From Capsicum annuum (Eukaryota; Streptophyta; Magnoliopsida; Solanales; Solanaceae): a stretch of DNA of 64,000 nt. Positions 48,960 to 60,600 of this stretch are shown piece after piece; positions within the stretch are counted from its first letter, which is position 1, and the number at the start of each line of letters is the position of its first letter. The position numbers and the translations under genes are program-made. The notes below the pieces were generated by a model that ran no database searches, was not told the DNA's origin, and saw only the letters and a program-made list of their open reading frames with translations. The stretch lies in NCBI RefSeq assembly GCF_002878395.1, contig NW_025861174.1:526626-590625 (forward strand). The letters are read 5' to 3'.

Positions 48960-50460
48960 GGTGAACCTCTAACTTGGCCAATTGGTGTAGATCCTTATTC
49001 ATCTCTTGTCATTCCGTAGGCCGCCCAAAATTGCCCACCATAACCTTATAGCTTAACGCATCATCTACCATATTTTATTTTCTTGGATGATACAAGACAT
49101 CAACATCATAGTATTTTAATCGCTCAAGCCATCTTCTCTGCCTCAAATTTAGGTCCTTTTGATTAAAGATATATTTCAAACTCTTGTGGTCAGTATATAT
49201 GTCAATATGAATCCCATACAGGTAGTGGTAACATATCTTTAAGGCAAATATAACCGATGCTAGCTCAAATCATGTATTGGATAATTTTTCTCATGTGACC
49301 ATAATTGACTTGAGGCATATGCTATGACTTTACCATGCTGCATCAACACACACCCTAAGCCAAATCTTTAAGCATCATAATACACTGCATATCCTTCTAT
49401 GCCTTATGGAAGTACCAATATGGGTGTAGAAGTCAACTTATTCTTTAAATCTTGGAAACTTCATTCACATGCATCATTCCATTAAAACTTGGACGTTTTG
49501 TGTGTTAGCTCTGTTAAAGGTGCAGAATTGAAGAAAAACCTTCAACAAGCCACCTATAATAACCAGCCAACCTAAGGAACTACAAACTTCCATAGGCGTT
49601 ATAGGTCTTGGCCAGTTCTTCACAGCTTTTATCTTTTGAGTATCAACATTTATTCCTCCATCAGATATAATGTGACCCAAGAATGCCATAGATTTTAACC
49701 AAAACTCACATTTAGAAAACTTTGCATATAGCTTACAATCACGAAGAATCTATAGCATCTATCATAAGTACCTGGAATGGTCCTCATTTGATCTCAAATG
49801 AACCAGAATATCATCTATAAAAATGATCACAAACACATCGAAGAATGGCTTGAAAACCCTGTTCATCAAATCCATATAATCTGCGAGTACATTAATTATC
49901 CCAAAGGACATGAATAGAAACTCATAATGACTGTACCGTATTTGAAAAGTTATCTTGGGTATGTTTTTCTCTTTGACCCTTATTTGGTGGTAACCAGATC
50001 TCAAATCAATCTTTGAAAAACATTTGGCGCCTTATAACTGATCAAATAAGTCATCAATTCTCAGAAGGGGATATTTGTTCTTAATAGTCACCTTATTCAA
50101 TTGCCGATAGTCAATACACATTCTCAATGAGCCATCCTTCTTACTCACAAATAATATTGGTGCGCCCCAAGGGGACATACTTGGCCGCCTTATGAATCCT
50201 TTCTCTAGCAAGTCTTTCAATTGATATTTCAACTCACGTAATTCTGTCAGGTCCATTATATATGGAGGAATTGAGATTGGTTGAGTACCTGGAATCACAT
50301 CAATACCAAACTTTACTTCTCGTTCTGGGGGTAAGCCTAGAAGATCTTCAGGAAATACATTAGGAAATTCATTTACCACTGAAATAGTTTGAAGAGTCGA
50401 TGGCTTCGTATCTGTTTCTTTTACTCTAACTAGATGATATATATAACCCTTGGAAATCAT
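48960..50460 (-). pseudogene. Reverse transcriptase and RNase H of element C
   Basis: 50460-50032 is an open frame: pre-RT linker, [40 protein letters not shown], then [17 protein letters not shown]. The next piece, 50004-49762, has SGYHQIRVKE and the active site DVFVIIFIDDILVH, intact. The segment 49689-49474 holds FLGHIISDGGINVD and KNWPRPITP. RNase H follows to about 48960, with stops. These three pieces share one frame, so stops rather than indels inactivated most of RT. Confidence 0.85.
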
Positions 50461-50890
50461 CCTTTTTTCCTTAAAATAAGAAATAAATTTAGTCTTGGTA
50501 CACCAATATTACCCCTCCATTCAAGGATTGCCTCTTTTGGAAAATAGAAATACACCCTCTTAGTTCGGTAATCTATTGTGGCATAATAAGAAGCCAACCA
50601 ATCCATACCCATTACAACATCAAAATCTACCATTTCTAACTTAACAAGGTCTTCCACTGTATCACGACCACAAATAGTTATAATAAAATTTCGATACACT
50701 CTCCTAGCTATAATAAATTAACCAATCGGCGTAGCTACTTGAAATGGCTTAACTAGCAATTCTGGTATTCTTTTGAACTTTCCAGCAACCAATGGAGTGA
50801 GATATGATAATCTAGAACCTAGATCAATTAATGCATATACATCATGTGAAAAGAAGGACAATGTACCAATAACCACATTCGGAGAAGCCT
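50457..50890 (-). pseudogene. Protease of element C
   Basis: The active-site block reads ALIDLGSRLSYLTP (Asp kept, D-L-G-S), then a stop, then an open 80-codon piece (50457-50699) with YRNFIITICGRDTVEDL and DFDVVMGMDWLASYYATIDY. Its end overlaps the RT start by a few bases in another frame. Confidence 0.8.
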
Positions 50891-50929
50891 CTAAATTTCA
50901 TCGATCTGCTAAAGTATATGTACGGTTCT

Positions 50930-52286
50930 GAACTTCACTAGAGCTAGTTGCTCCTTTAGCATCTCTACCATGACCCATAGGCTGTACACCCCTACCTGAA
51001 TAATACTTCCATGATGATGATGATGCAACGGCTAATCCAGTAGGCCGTGTTATACCATATATGCCCTTTTATGAGTATTCTCTCATCATATGCCCCAATA
51101 TACCACACTAAAAGCAAGCATTTGTATCAAAATGATATGCACCTAACTAAATCTTTCCACATTATTTACATAGTTTCTTAGGAGGTCTTAATTGTGTTAT
51201 ACTCCCTTGCTCTTGATACCCTATTGTTCATGGACTCTAACTCTCACTTCTTTGCCTAAACTGATTGCCTTTGGACCCTTGAAACTATGGTGGAACACTA
51301 GCTGTAGAATAAGAAGATAATGGCCTAGGCGGTCTATTAGAAAATCATGGCCTAAAATTCCCTTAGGATGCCATAAACTGCTCCGTAGATCTGGCCCTCT
51401 TGGAATACCCTCTTTCCAATTCCTATGTTTTTCTTCTTTACTTTTGATCCTCTATTTTTTGTGCAAAATCTTGTATCCTTTCTAGGTCTATGTCTTTGTT
51501 CAACACAGCAATAGTACAATATCTAACTATGTATCCAACCTATCCATATATCAATGAACTCTATCATCCATAGTAGTTACTACATTAGGAGCATACCTAG
51601 ACAAAGAGTTAAACCGAAGGTTGTACTCCCTCATGCTCATATTCCCTTGGCGAAGATTCAAGAACTGATGTACATGGGCCTCTCGAATCTCTAATGGAAC
51701 GTAATGTTCAAGAAATTACTCTTTGAACTCTTTCCAAGTCATTGAAGATGCATCGATACCCTAGGTTCATTTCTAATATTCATACCAAATTATAGCCTCT
51801 TCTTTTAATCTATATGTAGCTAGCTCAGTTATCTCCTCACCTGATACATGCATAACATCTTGAGCCCTTTGGATTTGATCAATAAAGTCTTGTGGGTCTT
51901 TATTAATATATGATTCGGTGAATATGGGAGGATCTAGCTTAAGGAAATCCTGTGTCCATAGGCTAGCTTGGCTAGCTGCACCACTAGAACTTGTGGTGGA
52001 ATAGTTTGTCCTTGAGCTTCTCCAGCAACTTTACGTGCCAACAATTTCACCATATTTCTTAGATCTTACTCTGTAGCATTAATAGGTGGTTCTGAGGATA
52101 TGGTTCTTCTCCTTCTTAGCTTTTCTGGAGATGGAGGAGTAAAAGAAGTTTGTGATACAAACTTAGCTTGTGCCTCACTTTGATTAACTTGCCTAGGTGG
52201 TGATATACTGGTCCCTTCTCCGGAAGCCACATCTATTCGCTTACCTATATTCTTACTACTTCTTGTAACCGGTATCTTTACTATAA
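50930..52286 (-). pseudogene. gag of element C
   Basis: Begins near 52286 with IPVTRSSKNIGKRIDVASGE, where the expected initiator ATG is ATA. The capsid part is scattered over frames. The zinc knuckle region is near 51180-51070: KLCK, stop, CGKI, then CF-x-CGILGHMMRE, with stops replacing one Cys or Arg codon. The lost start plus stops make it unusable. The order relative to PBS and protease is normal. Confidence 0.7.
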
Positions 52287-52481
52287 TAAGAGGAAAAAAT
52301 AGATTTAATGGTTAAATATGACTTCACCTAAAACATGGGCTCTATTGCACAATCTAAGATATGAAGAAAAAGAGACAACCCCTAAATGTACCAGAGCCTC
52401 CTGTTTATAGATGTGGTGCACAACACACCCATAAACAAGACTCTACATAGACATGGTATTGTATATACCCTAGGATTACCT

Positions 52482-52493
52482 GCTCTGATACCA
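52482..52493 (-). promoter_or_regulatory. PBS of element C
   Basis: The minus strand reads TGGTATCAGAGC exactly, four bases after the LTR terminus GTGACA at 52498. Confidence 0.85.
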
Positions 52494-52497
52494 CTTT

Positions 52498-55237
52498 TGT
52501 CACGCCTTAAATCCTATTGGGGCGACAGGCACCCATAGCCCTGACGGCTTGAGAGGACCAATCCATAACCTTGAACTTATCATGCATGTAACTATAATAA
52601 CCAAAGGTTCTTTCCATACATGGATATAATACACTGATGAGAAATAAATGATAAGCCTAAAACAATATATACCAGACCTGGCCGTTGGGGCCATAACATC
52701 TAAAAGATAAGACACTATCATGCTTAACTTTACATTGGTCTACAAAGCCTCTAAAAAATACATAGATGCCTAGATAAGGTCGTGACAAACCCCCTCCATA
52801 CTCTTAACTTCTGTTCAATACCAAAATATATAGAATAGACTCGAAAATCCCTAAATCAATCTAGATCTCACCAATAGCCGCTGGATATCCTGGGCTCCTA
52901 CTGAGAAGGTGTATTAGCTATAGCACCTATGCCTGTAATATGAATACAAATCCCCCAGAAGAGGAATCAGTATGAAAATATGTATTGAGTATGTCAGGCT
53001 GAAGGTAAAAACACATGATACAAGAGCTCAATAGAAATCAGATATAAGTGTATAAATAGTGCTAGCGGACCACCTTATATATACTTGCGGGACTAGGTAC
53101 GTTACATTATCTTCTTCATTTTTACCCTTCTTACTTCATAATCTTTTTAATCCATTTAATGTAAATGACCAGCTGATCAGTGGTAAATAGATAAATAGGA
53201 ATCGACCCGAGCTAGGCTTACACCCCAAAGTTGCCACCCATAAATAAACATTAGGATCGACCCATGCTAGGCTTACACCCCTGAACTACCACCCACATAT
53301 AAAGTATCGGGATCGGACCATGCTAGGTTTATGCCCCTGAGTTTCCACCCATTTAATATATGTTTGCGTTAGTTTATTTAGCCTTTGAGATTGTTACTTT
53401 GATGGTCAAAACATTATGGTACATTGAAACAATAATCTACCAATAAGAGACATGTAAATAGCAACTTAATGAAACAACAATGAGGTGGGGAGCTGTTGGC
53501 ATACAAATGAAGTGTTTAGGAGCTGAAAATAACACATGGGTCTTATTTGAGTAAACGGAGAACTCCTGAAATTTTTTAGTGAAAATAGACGTGCAAGCTT
53601 AATAATAAGAATTTATTGAGGTTTTTTAACACATTAGATAGTGGGAACAAGGTCATTGGCTACATGGGATATATTACGCTGCTATTATGTATCACTTGTT
53701 ATAGGATAACCTTGGAAGCTTACTTGATGGAACAAATTCCGATTTCATGCCAAAGAGTGCAAAATAGAGTCTGCCTTACATACCTGGTCGTACAACTCCA
53801 AAACTAACCCAACTTGACTACCCACATTTGGATTACTTATCTACAATGAAATATATGGTAAACTAATATTAGCAACCAACCAACACATTTAGTCTATTTA
53901 ACTTCACCAAAAAAGTAGCCGGGTTGTAAGCCCTTAATTTATCAATCAGGGGTTTTATTTTAACCCTTTTCTTCTCCAATTTCATCCACATACCTTACAT
54001 ATTCTTATAAGATACCCTAACATAATTTTGGGTTCATTACACCCTCCAAACAATACATGAAACCGAATGGGTAGTAGACGTATACAACCATTAGTTCAGT
54101 GGTGTAACACCACACCCTTCTTCTATATTTCAATACAAACTAATTACACCTTTCCCTAACATCAACCTAGAAGCCCCCAATATATACACACAAAATAGTC
54201 CACAAAATAGCACCAAATCCTTTTTGTTGTATCAATCAATTAAGTAACTCACCATCCCTTGAGTTCTTAACAACAATATATGTGCAATTCTCTACCAATA
54301 CATGTATATAGGAAAAGGGGAAAAATGGATAGTATCCATACCTTAATTTCTATGGTAGTTTAGTCTCTTAATGTGGATATCTTCAGCAGATTAATCTCTT
54401 CACACATAAACCAAAAGAGAAAAGAAAAATCCCTTAATAACTAAGAATAATGGAATTGCCAAACTTAGAGAGGAATGTCCTACAATTTAATCATGAAAAA
54501 CATAATTCGCATAGATTCCTTAAGATAAGATCATGACTCTAGGGCTGCTATTTAGCTAAGAGAGAGCAAGAGAGAAAACCTAGAAAGCTGTTTTTTAGTA
54601 TAAGTTAAAATGAGCAAAAGGGGCTGATTTCAACTCATTTAAAGGGAGCTGCTATTGGCTGACTTTCATGGCCAATTTTGGGCCATAGTTTGTCAAGTAG
54701 GTGATGCACCTACTTGCCCATGATATAGGGTATTCATGGATCTAAAACATTTGGGCCCTTGCTGCCAATTCTCATCCTTTTCTCTCCTTTAATTTGGGCC
54801 AAAATTTATTCTAGTAAGTGGTAGTGTACTTGCCCCAATAAGCTGGTCAAGGGAGCCTTAGTAGGTGATTCACATACTTAGTTCTTAGGTTGGTCAAAAT
54901 ATCAAAGTAGGTGACTCTCCTGCTAGCTTAAATAAGTCAAGCAAGCACCTTAACAAAATACTCCATTTTTAGTTCTTAACCCCTTTAATCTAATTTAAAT
55001 CTTGTATATATTGGTTACTTTAAACTTTAGATTCAAATACTAGCTTATGATCCCAAGTTTAAATAGTTGTATCGATGTTAACTTGGTCGCATCACATTAA
55101 AATGTATGGGAAGTATCTAAAACTCCATCTACACCATCAATATTTGTGTACAAAATCTCATCCATTGTCTATACCATAAGGCTATACCAAGTCTCATATA
55201 ACTAGAATGAGTCAATTCAAAAATACGGAGTGTTACA
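52498..55237 (-). repeat. 5' LTR of element C
   Basis: Uninterrupted LTR, 2740 bp. The minus strand reads TGTAACACTCC (55237) to GGCGTGACA (52498). It serves as the empty-site reference for element E in the other LTR. Confidence 0.88.
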
Positions 55238-56719
55238 TATGAGAGGCAAGTGATCAACCCAACTACCACCAAAATCAAATATACAAGCCCTAATAATATC
55301 TTCCAAGGCTTGAATTCTCTTTCTACTTGCCCATCCGTATGTTGGTGGAAAGCAGTTCTAAGGGTTACCTCAGTCTTCAAACCTCGGTAAAAGGAACACC
55401 AAAAAGGAGATGAGAACTTAGTACCCCAATCAGAAAGGATAGAAACTAGATAACCATGGAACTTGGCATAATCCTTAAATGATAAATTAGTCCTTACTGG
55501 CAAGAAGTTCACAGACGTGGTCATCCTATCCACGATCACCCAAATTGAATAGAACTGTGGCAATACCACAGAAGATGGTAATAAAATCCATATTAACTAT
55601 TTCCCATTTCTATACCAACAACTCTATATCTTGAGTCAACCCACTAGGCCTCAAGTGTTGTACCTTCACTTGTTGACACACCATACACTTAGCCATAAAA
55701 TTGGCCACATCCTACTTTATACTATTCCATCAATTAATCTCCTTAAAATCATGTTATATTTTCATCAAAACAGGATGAACCATAAAATGCGACTGATGAG
55801 CCTCTGTCAAAATTCTTCCTCGGAACCCATTAATATCTAGAACACATAATCTACCTTGGTATCTCCAGATACCATCACCATTAATATTAAAAGCCATAAC
55901 TTTCTACCTACCTATATCCTCCTTGATTTGTATTAAGATAGGGTCCAATACTGGCTTCTTCTTCACCTTAGCACCAAGAGATGACTTTGCTATCTCTTGC
56001 AATATCACACCACCATTCTTGGAATTCATGAGACAGACTCTATGAATAGCTAAACAGCGAATGTCCTTTACCAAATACTGCTTATCCTTGTCGACATAAG
56101 ATAAGTTCCCCATGGATAACCTGCTAAGAGCATCAACAACCACGTTAGCTTTACTTGGGTGATAGTGGAGACTCGTGTAATAGTTCTTTAGTCACACAAG
56201 CCACCTTCTTTCCTGAGATTTAGCTCCTTATGAGTGAATATATATTGCAGGATCTTATGATCAGATACATATCTACGTAGACTCCATACAAATAATATCG
56301 CTAGATCTTCAATGTAAACACCACAACTAACAATTCCAAATAATGACTCGAATTGTTCTTTTCATGAACATTTAACTACCTAGAAGCATATGCAACCACC
56401 TTGTCATGCTACATCAATATGCAACCCAGTCCCACCTGAGATACATCACAATAGACAACAAAGCCATCAGTATGCTCAGGTAGGGTCAAGACTGTAGCCG
56501 AAGTCAACTTATCCTCCAACTTCTCAAAACTACTCTCACAAGCATCAGACTACAAGAACTTCACCTTCTTCTGAGTCAACTTAGTCAATGGGGCAGCAAT
56601 AGAAGAGAAGCTTTCTAAAATCTTTTTATAATAACTGGTTAAGCCCAAGAAGCTCCAAATATCAAGTGGTGTCATGGGTCTAGGCCAGTTCTTAACCACC
56701 ACAACTTTTTGTGGATCCA
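55238..56719 (-). pseudogene. Element B: RT thumb, RNase H and integrase N-terminal half
   Basis: 56719-56550 gives DPQKVVVVKNWPRPMTPLD and FLGLTSYYKKILESFSSIAA, the RT-RNase H connection. RNase H follows to about 56140. 56143-55904 gives VVDALSRLSMGNLSYVDKDK, the usual linker. 55900-55640 holds the zinc-binding region (MVCQQVK). 55569-55238 holds the integrase core with WVIVDRMTTS (first Asp) and ILSDWGTKF (second Asp), then FHQHTDGQVERE. Element C cuts the frame at 55238, and the remainder is at 38524-37856. Confidence 0.82.
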
Positions 56720-57906
56720 TGATCTTGGTTATATTTATACGCCTAATCACCATAACTTACCTATTTTAGCTAAGTTTTGAGAACTAAGTTCCTAGTTTCT
56801 TATATTTTTACTCTAATTTGATGTAATTGAGCTAACATATGTGATTAGCATGATTTCAGGTGTTAATGAGGTAGATAAAGACATGATGGGACTACGAATT
56901 ACGAATGACAAATCACAAAAGATAAAAGCAGCTTGTTAGATCAAATATGGCGCCTAGAAACTATGTCCAAGACTAATTTGTCATTTATAATTAGATTAAA
57001 GACTTAGAAGGCAATGATGAGAGAAAAGATTACTAAAAAAACTTGATGCTGAATTTTTATGATTATTCATTATTCTGTATTTTTTATGCACTGAGAGTGG
57101 CAGCTTAGCACTAAGGTAGAAACGCAACTTCTTCTCCACCAAAAATTAGGTTCACCTTTTGGTATGATGAATATTTCTATTGTGATTTCAGTTTTACTCA
57201 TGAGTAGCTAAGTTTATTAGTTAGGGCTATGGAAGCCTTATAGCATACAATCTATTACTTTGAGTTTTTGAATTCATCATGCATTGATTTGTTTACATCA
57301 TACTCTCTTCGTTTATCTTAAATTCTCATGGTTGCAAACATAGAGGATATGCCTTAAAACTCAACTTGTTCGATAGAAAGGTTGAGGTTCAGAAAAGAGA
57401 GTAGTGACAAGAAAATAGGATTGCCAACCCCTATTTCATATGTTAATGCCTTAACAGGATTAACTACTTAGAGGTTTTCTATTGTTTTTGTAAACACTTT
57501 TGATTCGAGAGAACTGAAGTGATTTAGTCTTTGATGGTTGAGAAACACTAGGATTATGTTATTAAACGCAATACATTTCTCTGTAAGCATGATGCATGTA
57601 TGAATCAGTAAAACCCATAGTTAGAAAGCGTTGAAAACTACAAGGTTGACGTAACCCTAGCTTGCTATTTCTCTAGATTCAAAGACTACGCACCTCTTAT
57701 CTTGTTAAACTAAAACCCTTAATTTGTGAACTAAATCAAATTACCCCTTTTTGTTTTACAAAATTGAATGATTAAAAGTCAACTAATCTGTATATAACTT
57801 AATTAGCACCATATTCCCTATGGGATTCGACCCCAACCTAGTTGGGTTATATATTTGACAATGACCGCTTATGCTCTTGTAAAAGAGTTTTAATTTGGGT
57901 GTATCA
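56720..57906 (+). mobile_element. Solo LTR inserted in element B reverse transcriptase
   Basis: 1187 bp, starting TGATCTTGG and ending GGTGTATCA, with an exact ATCCA on each side (56715-56719 and 57907-57911). Joining the flanks restores the RT reading (SSKGITVD then DPQKVV). It has no internal coding region and no second LTR. Its 3' end (GGGATTCGACCCCAACC region, 57822-57838) matches the equivalent part of the element D LTR, so it probably derives from an Athila/Tat-like family. Solo LTRs arise by recombination between the two LTRs of an element. Confidence 0.8.
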
Positions 57907-58735
57907 ATCCACCGTGATCCCTTTACTAGAAACCACATTACCCAAATAGGTCACAACATTTAACCAAAACTCACACTTAGCAAATTTTGGATACAATCGC
58001 TGATTTTTCAAGGTTTGCAGGACAAGGTGGAAGTGATCGACATGATTTGCCTCACTGTTAGAATACACCAAAATATCACCAATAAACACAATTATGAACA
58101 AATCTAAGAACTAACGGAACACTCAATTCATGAGGTCCAGAAATGTCATCGGGACATTATTCAAACCAAAGGACATCACCAAAAACTCAAAATTCCTATA
58201 TCAAGTTTGAAAGACAGTCTTAGGGATATCCACTTCACTAATCTTCAACTGATGGTAACCTAACTGAATATCAATCTTGGATAAGTACTTAGCACCTTGA
58301 AGCTCATCAAAGAGATCATCAATCCTCTAAAAGGGATACTTATTCTTCAGTGTCACCTTATTCAACTAGTGGTTATCTATACACATCTAAGGGGACCATC
58401 CTTCTTACGCATGAAGAGAACCAAAGCACCCTATAAAGAAACACTTGGGTGAATAAAACCTTAAGCCAGAAGATCTTTAAAATACTCCTTGAGTTCTTTC
58501 AACTCAGTCAAAGCCATTCTATAAGGTGGGATAGGAATAGGACGAGTGTACAAAAAAAGATTAATCCCTAAATAGATTTCCCTATTAGGAGAAACACCAG
58601 AAAAGTCATCAGAGAACACCTAAGGAAACTAATAGACCACAGGGACAGATTACAAAGAAGGACCTTCAAACCTAGAATCCTTAAACCTTAGAAATCAACT
58701 TCTAGGATCTAAGATACAAAATGAACATTCCTTTA
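57907..58735 (-). pseudogene. Element B reverse transcriptase N-terminal half
   Basis: The minus-strand order is NREIYLGINLFLYTRPIPIP near 58600; MCIDNH, stop, LNKVTLKNKYPF near 58400-58340; [20 protein letters not shown] near 58270; LDLFIIVFIGDILVYSNSE near 58100, where the FIDD site has become FIGD; then GNVVSSKGITVD at the solo LTR. The 58735 end meets element A in the middle of A's RNase H, with no LTR or PBS for B. Confidence 0.8.
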
Positions 58736-58739
58736 GGCA

Positions 58740-60050
58740 CTACATGAGGGCGTCGGCTACAACATTTGCCTTGCCTGGATGGTAATGCAGACTCATATCA
58801 TAGTCTTTCAAAAGCTCCATCCAACGCCTCTGCCTGAGGTTCAATTCTTTCTATGAGAAAACATGTTATAAACTCTTATAGTCAGAATAAATATCAATAT
58901 GCACTCCATAGAGATAGTACCTTCAGATTCTAAGTGCAAACACCACGGCCGCTAACTCTAAGTCATGAGTAGGGTAATTGTGCTCATGCACCTTTAAATG
59001 CCTAGATACATAAGTTATTACCTTACCACACTGCATTAATACACAACCAAGTCCCACACAGGACGCATTATAATAAACCACAAAATTGTCTAAACCCTCG
59101 GGAATGGTCAAAACAAGAGCAGTAGTTAGCATGTCCTTCAACTTCTCAAAATTTTTTTCGCACAAGTCAGACCACACAAACTTCATCTTTTTCTAAGTCA
59201 GTTTAGTAAGCGGAGCAGCTATGGAAGAAAAACTCTCTATGAACCTTCTGTAATACCCCGCCAAACCCAAGAAGCTCTGAATATTGGTTAGAGTCGTGGG
59301 TTTGGGCCATTTTCTCACTGCTTCAACTCTCTGGGGATCCACTCTTATCCCCTCACTGGACACAATATGCCCCAGGAAAGAAATAGCGTCAAACCAGAAT
59401 TCACACTTAGAAAATTTGGCATACAGCTGATGATCCTTAAAGGTCTGAAAAATAATTCGAAGGTGATTGGTGTGATCTTTTTTACTCTTAGAATAGATCA
59501 GAATATTATCAATAAACACAATGACGAATAAGTCAAGAAACTAATGGAACACTCTATTCATAAGATCCATGAAGGCTGTAGGGGCGTTAGTCAACCCGAA
59601 GGACATAACTAGAAATTCATAGTGACCATATTGAGTTCGAAAGGCTATCTTGGGTATGTCTGACTCCCTAACTTTCAAATGATGATAACCCGAACGAAGG
59701 TCTATTTTTGAAAAATAGTTGGCACTCTGAAGCTGGTCAAAAAGGTCATCAATCCTAGGAAGAGGATATTTATTTTTAATCGTGACCTTATTCAACTGAC
59801 GGTAGTCTATGCACATCCAAAGGGACCCATCCTTCTTTCGCACGAAGTGCACAGGTGCACCCCATGGGGAAACACTAGGACAAATAAACCTTTCTCTATG
59901 AGGTCTGCAAGCTATTCCTTTAAATCCCTTAGTTCTGCGGGAGCTATTCTATATGGAAGAATAGAAATAGGACGAGTGTCTAGCAACACATTAATGCCCA
60001 AATCTATCTCCCTATCAGGGGGTATCCCTAGGAAATCTTTGGGATAGACT
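58740..60050 (-). pseudogene. Reverse transcriptase and RNase H of element A
   Basis: 59852-59541 is open: [40 protein letters not shown], then [18 protein letters not shown]. After a stop, 59519-59193 gives MFIDNILIYSKSKKDH (active site FIDN instead of FIDD), FLGHIVSSEGIRVDPQ and FLGLAGYYRRFIES. After another stop, 59186-58923 has the RNase H start [20 protein letters not shown] (the first Asp of the DAS motif is now Asn), with [20 protein letters not shown]. The domain ends with [13 protein letters not shown] at 58740. All pieces share one frame, so three stops and active-site substitutions inactivate it rather than indels. Confidence 0.88.
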
Positions 60051-60289
60051 TCTAGGAATTCATTCACTACAGGGACTGACTACAGAGGAAGGTTTCCAAC
60101 TTCTGAATCTTTTACTTGGATTAGATGGTACATACAGCTTTTGGAGATAAGCTTTCGAGCTCTAAGATAAGAGATAAAGTGACCTCTAGGTTCCACAAAA
60201 ATCACTGCCCATACAATTGGTGTCTCATTCAGGAACAAAAAAATGACCTTTCAAGTTCTGTAATCAAGGGTGGCATAACACGAATAGAG

Positions 60290-60600
60290 CTAGTCCATCC
60301 TAAGGATGGCATCAAAATCTATCATATCTAGTTCTATAAGGTTTGCCACAGTTTCCCTATTATGAATAGACATGACACAATTTTTATGCACCCTTCTAGC
60401 AACAACAGAATCACTTACATGAGTAGAAATAGACAAGGGTTCTACAATAACTTCGAGCTCAAACCCGAAACGAACAGCCACATAAGGGGTCACATAAGAT
60501 AAAGTGGACCCAGGTTCAAGAAATACATAAACATCACGAGAAAAGATTCATAACATATTGGTGACAACATCTGGTGAAGCTTCCGCCTCCTGGCAGTTAG
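60290..60600 (-). pseudogene. Protease of element A
   Basis: The minus strand reads QEAEASPDVVT, then RDVYVFLEPGSTLSYVTPYV, then VARRVHKNCVMSIHNRE and DFDAILRMD. Plant gypsy proteases have D-P/S/T-G-S at the active site; here Glu replaces Asp (LEPGS), which should abolish catalysis. This frame differs from gag by one register; the shift falls at the poly-C run at 60688-60705. Confidence 0.82.

Larger units (their letters stand above)
38525..55237 (-). mobile_element. Element C: near full-length gypsy element with nested insertion
   Basis: 5' LTR on the right (52498-55237), PBS (52482-52493), gag, protease, RT, RNase H, integrase, polypurine tract (AAGGGGGGAAGA on the minus strand, about 47326-47338), and 3' LTR on the left (38525-40051 plus 46140-47325, split by element E). 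LTR lengths agree once E is removed (about 2.71 versus 2.74 kb). Flanks AATGA (38520-38524) and TATGA (55238-55242) are near-identical, supporting one insertion event into element B's integrase. Many stops, so not mobile by itself. Confidence 0.88.

Noticed and set aside
57822..57838. GGGATTCGACC resembles a tRNA T-arm, suggesting a tRNA or SINE
   Set aside because: No A box, no cloverleaf and no CCA end. The block is shared with the element D LTR end and lies inside a bounded solo LTR.
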